A model generated the notes under the pieces. It did no database searches. It saw only the letters and a list, made by a program, of their open reading frames with translations, and was not told the DNA's origin. Source: an uncultured Rhodospirillales bacterium (GTDB lineage Bacteria > Pseudomonadota > Alphaproteobacteria > Rhodospirillales > Defluviicoccaceae). Taken from it: a DNA stretch of 7,044 bases. Position numbers and translations under genes: made by a program. The stretch is taken from the NCBI GenBank assembly GCA_937127205.1, contig CAKZLS010000109.1, positions 1-7,044 of the forward strand. Reading direction: 5' to 3'. The number at the start of each line of letters is the position of its first letter. The stretch's first letter is position 1. Of this stretch, positions 1 to 6,442 are shown piece by piece.

Positions 1-739
1 GGGGCGCCGCCGCGGGCGCGGCGTCCATCAGATCCACCAAGCCGTAGACGGAATCGATCCGGGTCCGCTTGATCACCAGCGGGTCGCGGCCAAGCGCGCG
101 AAGCATCTCGATGTTGTCCGACGGCTTAATACCCATGCCCCGGCCGGTAGCGGTCTTCCAAGGGATCGTGTGCGCAAATGTCCACAACGCCGCGGTCTGG
201 TACCACGGCATGGTTTCGCGCGCCCAGACAGCCGGAGCCGCAAGGATCAAACCGTCGACCTCCGGCGGATCGGGCGCCGCCATCGCCACCAGCGCTACCG
301 CGCCCCCCATGCTCATGCCGAGGACGTACAACGGGACCCCGGGGTGACGCCGCCGCAGGGCCCCGACGGCGGACCCGAGGTCGCGCGCCAGCGTATTCGT
401 TCCCGGCCACACCCCGCGATGGGCGGCGCGGCCGAAACCGCGTTGATCGTACGAATAGGACGCGATGCCGCGCGCCGCCAAGTATGTGGCCGCGGCGTCA
501 AAGAAATTGCTGTAATCGTTGAAGCCATGGACTCCCAGCACCACGGCGGACGGCTGTCCCGCATCGGGCAGCCACGACCGAAGCGGCAGGGTCGCACCGT
601 CGTCGGCGACGATGGTATCCGCGTTGACAAGGGGTTCGACGAGGGCGGGCCCGGCGGGCTTGACCACCGGGGCACATGCCGACGCGACAACGCAAAGCAG
701 CGCCGAAAACCACATCGCCGCCCGGCTCGCACGGCTCAT
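1..739 (-). CDS. Alpha/beta hydrolase, probable lipoprotein, monoacylglycerol lipase/S33 type (3' end outside window)
   Basis: Reading the minus strand from an ATG at 739 gives 246 codons with no stop up to the window edge, so the C-terminus is missing. Residues 1-21 form a signal peptide (basic start MSRASR, hydrophobic core WFSALLCVVA) ending in ASA-Cys22, which fits a loose lipobox; the mature protein would be lipid-anchored in the envelope. The hydrolase fold is shown by VHGF (His71-Gly72, oxyanion region), then YDQRGFG, then the nucleophile elbow GMSMGG with Ser143. This order matches the serine aminopeptidase S33/Hydrolase_4 family, which includes monoglyceride lipases. The catalytic Asp and His would lie beyond the left edge and cannot be checked. 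The ATG overlaps the TGA of the upstream ABC ATPase (ATGA), and no strong ribosome site precedes it, so translation is probably coupled. The substrate is unknown; lipid ester hydrolysis is inferred from the family. Confidence 0.88.
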   Translation of the reverse strand, partial: MSRASRAAMWFSALLCVVASACAPVVKPAGPALVEPLVNADTIVADDGATLPLRSWLPDAGQPSAVVLGVHGFNDYSNFFDAAATYLAARGIASYSYDQRGFGRAAHRGVWPGTNTLARDLGSAVGALRRRHPGVPLYVLGMSMGGAVALVAMAAPDPPEVDGLILAAPAVWARETMPWYQTAALWTFAHTIPWKTATGRGMGIKPSDNIEMLRALGRDPLVIKRTRIDSVYGLVDLMDAAPAAAP

Positions 740-1692
740 GATGCGGGTTCGGGCTCGCTGGTGAGCTGGAGAAAGATATCCTCCAGCTCGGCCTCGCGTG
801 TGTCGACCTCTCGGATCGTCAGCCCGGCGCCACTCAGCGCAGCCAAGATCGCGCCGCTATCGGTGCTGCTGGGCGCGTATTGAAAGACCAGCCGGTTCGG
901 CGCTTCAAGCTCGACGGTGAAGCACTCAAGTGCCGCGGGAATCGCCTCGACGGTTTCGCCGACGGTCACCGCCAGTTCCTTGGAATCCAGACGCCGCAGC
1001 AGCGCCTCCGTGGTTTCGCACGCGATCACCCGGCCGTGGTTGATGATGGCGATCTGGTCGCAGAGCTCCTCGGCTTCCTCGAGATAGTGAGTGGTGAGGA
1101 GGATTGTAACGCCGCTGTCCTTAAGCTGGCGAACGTAGGTCCAGAGCTGGCGGCGGAGTTCAACATCGACCCCGGCGGTGGGCTCGTCGAGCACCAGAAC
1201 CGGCGGCGAGTGGATCATCGCCTTGGCCACCAAAAGCCGCCGGCGCATGCCGCCCGAGAGCGTGCGGGCGTAGGAGTCGGCCTGGCGGCTCAGTCCCACT
1301 GCGGCGAGGATCTCGTCGGTGCGCCGCTGGCGTTTGGGAACGCCGTAAAGACCGGCCTGGACCTCGAGCGACTCCCGAGGCGTGAAGAACGGATCGATAT
1401 TGAGCTCCTGCGGCACCACGCCGATGGCACGCCGGGCCGCGCGCATGTCGCGGTCGATATCGTAGCCCCAGATGCGCGCTTCGCCGGAGCTCGGAACGAC
1501 CAATCCGGCCAGGATGTTGATGAGTGTCGACTTGCCGGCGCCGTTGGGCCCCAACAGGCCGAAGAACGAGCCGGCGGGCACCGTCAAACTAACACCATCG
1601 AGGGCGCGGACGGGTTCCGCGTGCTTGCCGCCGGCGTAGGTTTTGCAGAGATCGACGGTTTCGACCGCGTAGGCAGGAATGGGCGAGCGCAT
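736..1692 (-). CDS. ABC transporter ATP-binding protein, ABC-2 exporter type (YadG/DrrA/NodI-like)
   Basis: This is a 318-residue cytoplasmic ATPase subunit that would power an ABC exporter. All nucleotide-binding motifs are present: Walker A GPNGAGKST (48-56), Q-loop Gln95 in VVPQELN, signature LSGGM (145-149), Walker B VLVLDEP (165-171, catalytic Glu170), D-loop AGVD and switch His202 in TTHYLEEAEELCD. The THYLEEAE stretch and a C-terminal domain of about 90 residues after the ATPase core are typical of ABC-2 drug/polysaccharide exporter ATPases such as YadG, DrrA and NodI. The start is supported by AAGGA four bases upstream of the ATG. It is the first gene of the minus-strand unit. The next gene is a hydrolase, not the expected ABC-2 permease, so the membrane partner is not in view; it may lie past the left edge. 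The transported substrate cannot be told from the sequence. Confidence 0.95.
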   Translation of the reverse strand: MRSPIPAYAVETVDLCKTYAGGKHAEPVRALDGVSLTVPAGSFFGLLGPNGAGKSTLINILAGLVVPSSGEARIWGYDIDRDMRAARRAIGVVPQELNIDPFFTPRESLEVQAGLYGVPKRQRRTDEILAAVGLSRQADSYARTLSGGMRRRLLVAKAMIHSPPVLVLDEPTAGVDVELRRQLWTYVRQLKDSGVTILLTTHYLEEAEELCDQIAIINHGRVIACETTEALLRRLDSKELAVTVGETVEAIPAALECFTVELEAPNRLVFQYAPSSTDSGAILAALSGAGLTIREVDTREAELEDIFLQLTSEPEPAS

Positions 1693-1696
1693 GGAG

Positions 1697-1701
1697 TCCT
1701 T
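1697..1701 (-). promoter_or_regulatory. Ribosome binding site of the ABC ATPase gene
   Basis: On the minus strand AAGGA lies four bases before the ATG at 1692, just downstream of an AT-rich stretch (1701-1711) that stands out in GC-rich DNA. It supports the chosen start of the ABC ATPase. Confidence 0.7.
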
Positions 1702-1737
1702 AAAATAAAATCTAACGGACGCGGGTTAACGCGATCA

Positions 1738-1765
1738 TTGATTGTCGAGCGGCAATCGCTATCAT
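1738..1765 (+). promoter_or_regulatory. Candidate sigma-70-type promoter for the zinc-finger/polA unit
   Basis: TTGATT (1738-1743; four of six consensus positions) and TATCAT (1760-1765; five of six) are separated by 16 bases. Transcription would begin near 1772, giving a leader of about 49 bases before the zinc-finger gene. An inverted repeat GATTG-N8-CAATC (1740-1757) covers most of the space between the boxes and could be a regulator site. This is a visual match only. The same 128-base interval (1693-1820) must also hold the divergent promoter of the ABC gene, for which I see only a weak TTGACC at 1786-1781 on the minus strand without a good -10 box. Confidence 0.4.
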
Positions 1766-1820
1766 CCGGCCGTCCGCTAGGTCAACGGTCCTGGCTGTTT
1801 CGAGAGGGAAGCCACACATC

Positions 1821-2000
1821 ATGAAGCCGGTAGATACCATCATCGTGGAGAGCCGCACAGTCGGATGCAACGGCGGCGACGGACCGCTCGGCCATCCGCT
1901 GGTCTACCTGAAGATCGGCGACGAGGGCGACGTGGTCTGCCCCTACTGTTCACGGCACTTCGTGCTCGCCGAGGGGGCCGAAGAGGCGGCGGGCCACTGA
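1821..2000 (+). CDS. Small CHCC-type zinc-finger protein (zf-CHCC, NDUFS6-like domain)
   Basis: The gene encodes 59 residues. The zinc ligands fit the zf-CHCC pattern: Cys16 in VGCNGG, His25 in GHPLVYL, and Cys40/Cys43 in VCPYCSRHFVL. This family includes the zinc-binding core of mitochondrial complex I subunit NDUFS6, and short stand-alone versions are common in alphaproteobacteria. The role of the bacterial proteins is poorly defined; zinc binding is the only function I would assert. The ATG at 1821 is preceded by a purine-rich GAGAGGGAA (1802-1810), somewhat far from the start. Its TGA (1998-2000) overlaps the CTG at 1997-1999 that appears to start polA, so the two genes very probably share a transcript and may be translationally coupled. 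A reading in another frame across this stretch is Arg-rich and looks like a shadow. Confidence 0.9.
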   Translation: MKPVDTIIVESRTVGCNGGDGPLGHPLVYLKIGDEGDVVCPYCSRHFVLAEGAEEAAGH

Positions 2001-4750
2001 ACGCGCCGCGTCATGTCTTCCTGATCGACGGCTCGGGCTTTTTGTTTCGCGCCTTCCACGCGCTGCCGCCCATGACCCGTCCCGACGGGACGCCGGTCAA
2101 CGCCGTGTTCGGCTTCACCAACATGCTCTTGAAGCTGTTGCAGTCCACCGACGCCGATCATATCGCCGTAGTGTTCGACAGCGACCGCCGCACCTTCCGC
2201 AACGACATCTACCCCGATTACAAAGCCAACCGGCCGGAGCCGCCGGAGGAGCTGATCCCGCAGTTCGAACTGGTGCGCGACGCCACCCGCGCGTGCAGCA
2301 TCGCCAGCGTGGAACTGAACGGCTACGAAGCGGATGACCTTATCGCCACCTACACCCGTCTCGCCCGCGAGAAAGGAGCAGAGGTCACCATCGTCTCATC
2401 GGACAAGGACCTAATGCAGCTCGTCGGCGACGGCGTCCGCATGATGGATGCCATGAAGAACCGCACTATCGGCCCCGACCAGGTGCGCGAGAAGTTCGGT
2501 GTCGGTCCGGACAAGGTCGTGGAGGTGCAAGCGCTGGCCGGCGATTCGATCGACAATGTACCGGGTGTTCCCGGCATCGGCGTCAAGACCGCCGCGCAGC
2601 TTATCGAGGAATACGGCGACCTCGACACCCTTTTGGCCCGCGCCGGTGAGATCAAACAGCCGAAACGCCGTCAAAACCTGGTCGACCACGCCGACGCCGC
2701 GCGCGTTTCCCGGCAATTGGTGCAACTCGATGCTAACGTGCCGGTGCCGGCGCCGCTGGAGGACCTGTTGGCACCGACACCGGATCCGGACGCGCTTCGC
2801 GATTTCCTCCAGGCCAATGCGTTCAAGGCTTTGCTTACTCGGTTTCCCGGAACGGGCTCTGCGGAAGCCGGCGATAGCGGTGCCGATACTGAACCCCTTC
2901 CCGCGGCCACGGGAGAAAAAGGCGAGTACGAGCTTGTCCAGGACGAAGCCGCGCTCAAGCGCTGGATTGCCCAGGCCACAGAGGTTGGCGCGGTGGCGGT
3001 GGATACCGAGACCAATTCGCTCGATGCCCTGCGCGCCGACCTGGTGGGTGTGTCATTGGCGGTGGAGCCCGGCCGGGCCTGTTACATCCCGCTCGGCCAC
3101 GAAGGCCCCGGCGGCCTCGATCTCGGCGATCAAGAGGAAGCGCCCCAGCAGATTCCAATGAACACCGCGCTCGCCCTGCTCAAGCCGCTGCTGGCAGACC
3201 CGTCGGTCCTCAAGATTGGCCAGAACATCAAATACGACATGGAGGTTCTGGCCCGCCATGGGATCGAAGTGACGCCGATCGACGACACCATGGTGCTGTC
3301 CTATGTTCTCGATGTGGGCCTGCACGGTCACGGCATGGACGAGCTGGCGAACCTGCACCTCGGCATGGAGACCATCAAGTATTCCGAGGTTTGCGGCACC
3401 GGGCGCAATCAGATCACCTTCGACAAGGTCAAGCTGGACAAAGCGCTCGACTATGCCGCCGAGGATGCCGACGTCACCTTGCGCCTCCACCAGCTGCTCA
3501 AGCAGCGGTTGGTCACCGAGCGCATGGTCACCGTCTACGAGACCCTGGAGCGGCCGCTGATCCCGGTGCTCACGGCCATGGAACGCACCGGAATCCTGGT
3601 CAATGCCAATGTGCTGGGGCAAGTCAGCCGCGAGTTCGCCGGGCGCATGGACGAGTTGGTGACCGAGATCCATTCCCTCGCCGGGCGCGAATTCAACGTC
3701 GGCTCGCCGAAGCAACTGGGCGAGATCCTGTTCGACGAGATGAGCCTGAAGGGCGGCAAGAAGGGCAAGACGGGTGCGTATGCCACCGGCGCCGACGTGC
3801 TCGAGGGGCTGGCCGCCGAAGGTCACGACCTGCCGGCGCGGGTGCTGGACTGGCGGCAGTTGGCCAAGCTCAAGAGCACCTATTCTGATGCCCTGGTCGA
3901 ACAGATCAACCCGGAAACAGGGCGGGTCCACACGTCCTATGCGCAGACCGTCGCCAACACCGGGCGGCTGAGCTCGTCCGACCCCAACCTGCAGAACATC
4001 CCCATCCGCACCGAAGAAGGCCGCAAGATCCGCCGCGCCTTCATCGCCCCGCCGGGCACGGTGCTGATGAGCGCCGACTACTCGCAGATCGAGTTGCGGC
4101 TGGTGGCCCACGTGGCCGGGATCGAGGCGCTCAAGGACGCGTTCCGTGACGGCATGGACATTCACGCCATCACCGCGTCGGAGGTGTTCGGCGTCGCCAT
4201 GGACGGAATGGACCCGATGATCCGTCGCCGCGCCAAGGCCATCAACTTCGGCATCCTCTACGGTATTTCCGCGTTCGGGCTGGCGCGGCAGCTGGGCATC
4301 TCGCGCGGCGAGGCCGGCGAGTACATCGCGGCCTATTTCGCCCGGTTTCCCGAGATCCGTGACTACATGGAGACCACCAAAACACAGGCGCGCGAACAGG
4401 GCTTCGTTACCACGCTGTTCGGCCGCAAATGCCATGTGGCGGGCATCAACAGCAAGAACCCGTCTATCCGCGGTTTCTCCGAGCGCGCCGCCATCAACGC
4501 GCCCATCCAGGGCGGTGCCGCGGACATCATCAAGCGCGCCATGATCCGAATCCCTGGCGCCGTCGCCGACGCCGGCCTATCGGCGAAAATGCTGCTGCAG
4601 GTCCACGACGAGCTGGTGTTCGAGGTTGCCGAAGCCGAGGTCGAGGACACCCGGAAAGTGGTCACCGGTATTATGGAATCGATGGCCCGCCTCGATGTCC
4701 CCCTGACCGTCGACGTCGGCACCGGCCCCAACTGGGAAGAAGCGCATTAG
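1997..4750 (+). CDS. polA: DNA polymerase I, with 5'-3' exonuclease, 3'-5' exonuclease and polymerase domains
   Basis: This is a 917-residue family A polymerase (E. coli: 928) for Okazaki fragment processing and repair synthesis. The 5' nuclease domain (about 1-290) has Asp11 in FLIDGSG, the FRNDIYPDYKANRP stretch, Glu111/Asp113/Asp114 in GYEADD, Asp136/Asp138 in SSDKDLMQL, and a helix-hairpin-helix region at GIGVKTAAQL. The proofreading domain (about 315-510) keeps Asp336/Glu338 (DTET), Asp414 (QNIKYD) and Tyr486/Asp490 (YAAED), so it should be active. The polymerase domain has motif A Asp694 (DYSQIELR), motif B Arg743/Lys747/Tyr755, and motif C His870-Asp871-Glu872 (QVHDELVFEV); the end, NWEEAH, is normal. 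No ATG, GTG or TTG exists in frame between 1865 and 2042, so the family-length start falls on CTG at 1997, overlapping the preceding stop, with AAGAGG (1981-1986) ten bases upstream. Starting at ATG 1865 would add a 44-residue Arg-rich leader read across the zinc-finger gene. Confidence 0.97.
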   Translation: MNAPRHVFLIDGSGFLFRAFHALPPMTRPDGTPVNAVFGFTNMLLKLLQSTDADHIAVVFDSDRRTFRNDIYPDYKANRPEPPEELIPQFELVRDATRACSIASVELNGYEADDLIATYTRLAREKGAEVTIVSSDKDLMQLVGDGVRMMDAMKNRTIGPDQVREKFGVGPDKVVEVQALAGDSIDNVPGVPGIGVKTAAQLIEEYGDLDTLLARAGEIKQPKRRQNLVDHADAARVSRQLVQLDANVPVPAPLEDLLAPTPDPDALRDFLQANAFKALLTRFPGTGSAEAGDSGADTEPLPAATGEKGEYELVQDEAALKRWIAQATEVGAVAVDTETNSLDALRADLVGVSLAVEPGRACYIPLGHEGPGGLDLGDQEEAPQQIPMNTALALLKPLLADPSVLKIGQNIKYDMEVLARHGIEVTPIDDTMVLSYVLDVGLHGHGMDELANLHLGMETIKYSEVCGTGRNQITFDKVKLDKALDYAAEDADVTLRLHQLLKQRLVTERMVTVYETLERPLIPVLTAMERTGILVNANVLGQVSREFAGRMDELVTEIHSLAGREFNVGSPKQLGEILFDEMSLKGGKKGKTGAYATGADVLEGLAAEGHDLPARVLDWRQLAKLKSTYSDALVEQINPETGRVHTSYAQTVANTGRLSSSDPNLQNIPIRTEEGRKIRRAFIAPPGTVLMSADYSQIELRLVAHVAGIEALKDAFRDGMDIHAITASEVFGVAMDGMDPMIRRRAKAINFGILYGISAFGLARQLGISRGEAGEYIAAYFARFPEIRDYMETTKTQAREQGFVTTLFGRKCHVAGINSKNPSIRGFSERAAINAPIQGGAADIIKRAMIRIPGAVADAGLSAKMLLQVHDELVFEVAEAEVEDTRKVVTGIMESMARLDVPLTVDVGTGPNWEEAH

Positions 4751-4911
4751 ACGGCGAAACGAAGGATCAACCCCAGCACGCCGATGGCGGCACCCATGAA
4801 CAGCATGGTGCCCCAGAAAATCCGCACCAGCGGCTCGTCCGGGTCGGTCCGCGCAAAGAAGAACCAAGAAGCCGCGAACACAATGATGGCAAATAGAGTA
4901 ACAAGATCCAT
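4747..4911 (-). CDS. Small hypothetical membrane protein, two predicted transmembrane segments
   Basis: A 54-residue reading frame from ATG 4911 to TAA (4749-4747). I do not recognise the family. The composition is strongly that of a small inner-membrane protein: a hydrophobic segment at residues 3-20 (LVTLFAIIVFAASWFFFA), a short charged loop ARTDPDEPLVR, and a second hydrophobic segment at 31-50 containing GTMLFMGAAIG, ending RFAV. This hairpin layout puts both ends on the same side of the membrane. A weak GGGAA (4918-4922) lies six bases before the ATG. Its stop overlaps the stop of convergent polA by four bases, and no terminator hairpin separates the two. A shifted frame across the same DNA yields an Arg-rich product and is judged a shadow. 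Confidence 0.72.
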   Translation of the reverse strand: MDLVTLFAIIVFAASWFFFARTDPDEPLVRIFWGTMLFMGAAIGVLGLILRFAV

Positions 4912-4947
4912 GTGATGTTCCCGCGCTCACCACGCGACCTTTGATCT

Positions 4948-4953
4948 ATGATA
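4948..4953 (-). promoter_or_regulatory. Possible -10 box for the small membrane protein gene
   Basis: TATCAT on the minus strand matches five of six positions of the -10 consensus and would place transcription start near 4941, about 30 bases before the gene. No convincing -35 box lies at the right distance, so this is tentative. The gene could instead be read through from the upstream transpeptidase gene, since I see no terminator in 4912-4996. Confidence 0.22.
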
Positions 4954-4996
4954 GCCACGAGCCCGCGAAGGTACCGTGCGATCCAGGGTGTTGTCT

Positions 4997-5791
4997 TCAG
5001 CCGAAGATGTATTGTCCGTGACGCACGCCCACGCCCGGCGGCCTTCCATGTTTTTCGAAGTAATCGTATCCGTCCTTCATATTCTCCCAGAAATCTATCC
5101 ACCGGGAGTCGGTGTTGGCGTCCATGGCATCTCTTGTCATGCGGAACGGAAACGCATGCACGTCAAAGGACAATTGGCCATTGTTCAGTGCCGCCTCGGC
5201 AAGAAGATAGATTTCCTCCATCGCCTCGTCGGTCATGGCGTAACAACCGACGGAAACGCAGTTGCCATGAACCATCAGATAGCTTCCCGTGCGGCCGTGG
5301 GCGCGGTCAAAGCGGTTCGGAAAGCCCAGATTGAAGGAAAGGTGGTAGGTGCTGTGAGGATTCAGTTGCGACGCGGAGACGGAATAGAAGCCTTCGGGAG
5401 ACTGATTGTCCCCTTCCTTCAGTTTCGGGCCCAACGCTCCCGAGAAGGTGCAAATGGGATAGGTCTTGAACAGGCGATAGGTTTCATCGGCTACAATCCA
5501 GATCTCCAATTCCTTGGGTTCCTTGAAGATCCGCACAAAGATCGGATCGCCCAATTCCGCTCCAATCTTCTGGAGGTCGGCTGAGAGAACGGGCTCTACG
5601 GTCTTTTTGACCTTTTCAAGATTGGCCGAACCCCGAAGGTCATAGGGCAAGATCGCGTAGAGAGCCGCACCCACCAGCAGAACGACGGCCGCGACGGCCG
5701 CAAGCACGGAGCTTATGAGCAAACCCCGATACTTCATGAGTCGTTTGCGACCATTGCCAGTGTCCTGATCCTTTCCAGGCGCGTTCGCCAC
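4997..5791 (-). CDS. Membrane-anchored L,D-transpeptidase family protein (YkuD fold, YafK/DpaA-like)
   Basis: A 264-residue protein with an N-terminal membrane anchor or signal (hydrophobic residues about 23-47) followed by a periplasmic YkuD-type domain. The catalytic signature is HGNCVSVGC with His175, Ser180, Gly182 and nucleophile Cys183; the QSPEGFYSV (130-138) and YHLSFNLGFPN (149-159) stretches are characteristic of the YafK subgroup. Family members work on meso-diaminopimelate bonds of peptidoglycan. E. coli YafK (DpaA) was shown to release Lpp from peptidoglycan, so hydrolysis rather than crosslinking is possible here; I cannot separate the two by eye. The longest start is a GTG at 5791 with GGGAA upstream. 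An ATG at 5737 (residue 19) would give a more typical short signal-anchor start but has no clear ribosome site. The GTG lies 12 bases after the higA stop. Base composition is lower in GC than polA. Confidence 0.9.
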   Translation of the reverse strand: MANAPGKDQDTGNGRKRLMKYRGLLISSVLAAVAAVVLLVGAALYAILPYDLRGSANLEKVKKTVEPVLSADLQKIGAELGDPIFVRIFKEPKELEIWIVADETYRLFKTYPICTFSGALGPKLKEGDNQSPEGFYSVSASQLNPHSTYHLSFNLGFPNRFDRAHGRTGSYLMVHGNCVSVGCYAMTDEAMEEIYLLAEAALNNGQLSFDVHAFPFRMTRDAMDANTDSRWIDFWENMKDGYDYFEKHGRPPGVGVRHGQYIFG

Positions 5792-5803
5792 ATCGGGTTC
5801 CCG

Positions 5804-6145
5804 TCAACAGTGAGACCGGATGCGGGAAGGCCTGCCTGTCGGCTCGAGAGCGTGCTCGTCACACTTCTCGTAACGCTTGATGTCGATCTTGTCGGCGTAT
5901 TGCTCGGCTTGGGCCAGGTCGTACTGCATTTGCATACCAAGCCAGACCTCCGGACTACCGCCGAAGGCCTTTGACAGCCGGATCGCCATTTCAGGAGAAA
6001 TGCCTGACTTGCCGTTGACGACGTTGTTGAGCGTCTGGCGGGTCACGCCTAGAACCTGCGCGGCCTTTGTAATGCTCAGATCAAGGGGCTTGATGCAGTC
6101 CTCGAGAACGTGCTCGCCGGGATGAGGAGGATTCTTCATGCGCAT
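5804..6145 (-). CDS. higA: HigA family antitoxin, XRE-type DNA-binding protein
   Basis: A 113-residue antitoxin of the HigA (VapI-like) class. It should neutralise the HigB toxin encoded just upstream and repress their shared promoter. The opening MKNPPHPGEHVLEDC is typical for the family. The helix-turn-helix lies in about residues 24-60 (SITKAAQVLGVTRQTLNNVV, then NGKSGISPEMAIRLSKAFG), followed by the conserved EVWLGMQMQYDLAQA. A C-terminal tail of about 20 residues (from about 93, ending RSHC) goes beyond the usual end of the conserved domain. The ATG at 6145 is ten bases after AGGA (6159-6156), which overlaps the higB stop codon; a second in-frame ATG at 6139 is possible. The 12-base gap to higB indicates a single operon, with toxin first as in most higBA loci. 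Confidence 0.95.
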   Translation of the reverse strand: MRMKNPPHPGEHVLEDCIKPLDLSITKAAQVLGVTRQTLNNVVNGKSGISPEMAIRLSKAFGGSPEVWLGMQMQYDLAQAEQYADKIDIKRYEKCDEHALEPTGRPSRIRSHC

Positions 6146-6157
6146 GATTCTTTGTTC

Positions 6158-6436
6158 CTAATGATAGTCAACCAAGTCGACGTCGAACACTTGGCCGTCT
6201 TCGAACCGGAATACGATCCGCCAATTGGCTCTGACGGTCACTGCCCACTGGCCCGCGCGATTGCCCTTCAGGCCATGGAGGCGAAAGCCAGGGGCATCGA
6301 CGTCTTCGATGGTCCCAGCCATGTTCAACCGAGCCAGGATCCGCCGGATCTTATTGACGTCTTCGGCGCGAAGTTTGCGTCGGTCGTCTTTTTCAAACAG
6401 GGCGCGCAACCCTTTATGCCGAAAGCCGCTAATCAC
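6158..6436 (-). CDS. higB: HigB toxin, RelE-superfamily mRNA interferase
   Basis: A 92-residue toxin when started at GTG 6436. HigB toxins bind the ribosome and cut mRNA during translation. The sequence follows the family from end to end: FRHKGLRALFEKDDRRKL, then a helical stretch KIRRILARLNMA, then GFRLHGLKG, the core WAVTVRANWRIVFRF and the terminal DVDLVDYH. Family proteins normally begin two to four residues before the Phe-Arg-His, which favours the GTG at 6436 (Val-Ile-Ser-Gly-Phe-Arg). An upstream TTG at 6457 would add seven residues but lies at the centre of an 18-bp palindrome and inside the candidate promoter, so I reject it. No Shine-Dalgarno sequence precedes the GTG; the message may be leaderless. 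Length and motifs show no sign of decay. Confidence 0.95.
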   Translation of the reverse strand: MISGFRHKGLRALFEKDDRRKLRAEDVNKIRRILARLNMAGTIEDVDAPGFRLHGLKGNRAGQWAVTVRANWRIVFRFEDGQVFDVDLVDYH

Positions 6437-6442
6437 GGCATA

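Noticed and set aside
170..883. Plus-strand frame of 237 codons across the hydrolase and the end of the ABC gene
   Set aside because: The minus strand there encodes a coherent signal peptide, HG motif and GMSMGG nucleophile elbow; the plus-strand product is an Arg/His/Pro-rich shadow.
880..1824. 314-codon plus-strand frame opposite the ABC ATPase
   Set aside because: It is the complement of a gene with complete ABC motifs, runs through the divergent promoter region, and shows no domain of its own.
1865..1996. Arg-rich 44-residue N-terminal extension of PolA from ATG 1865
   Set aside because: It overlaps the zinc-finger gene in another frame and is not seen in family PolA proteins. A GGAGA lies 13 bases upstream, so it is not fully excluded.
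3053..4435. Long 460-codon open frame on the minus strand opposite polA
   Set aside because: It is antisense to well-conserved polymerase and exonuclease motifs. Its product is low in recognisable motifs and rich in Gly, Asp, His and Val, as expected for the complement of GC-rich coding DNA.
4912..4996. Possible terminator hairpin between the transpeptidase and the small membrane gene
   Set aside because: Only stems of four to five bases (CACG/CGTG) around GGTACC with no T run; not enough for an intrinsic terminator.
5240..5270. Second cysteine (Cys178) within the L,D-transpeptidase catalytic motif
   Set aside because: From memory, a Cys at this place is common in YafK-type proteins, so it is not evidence of a new mechanism.
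4976..5584. 202-codon plus-strand frame opposite the transpeptidase gene
   Set aside because: The minus strand carries the complete YkuD signature; the plus-strand product has no recognisable family.
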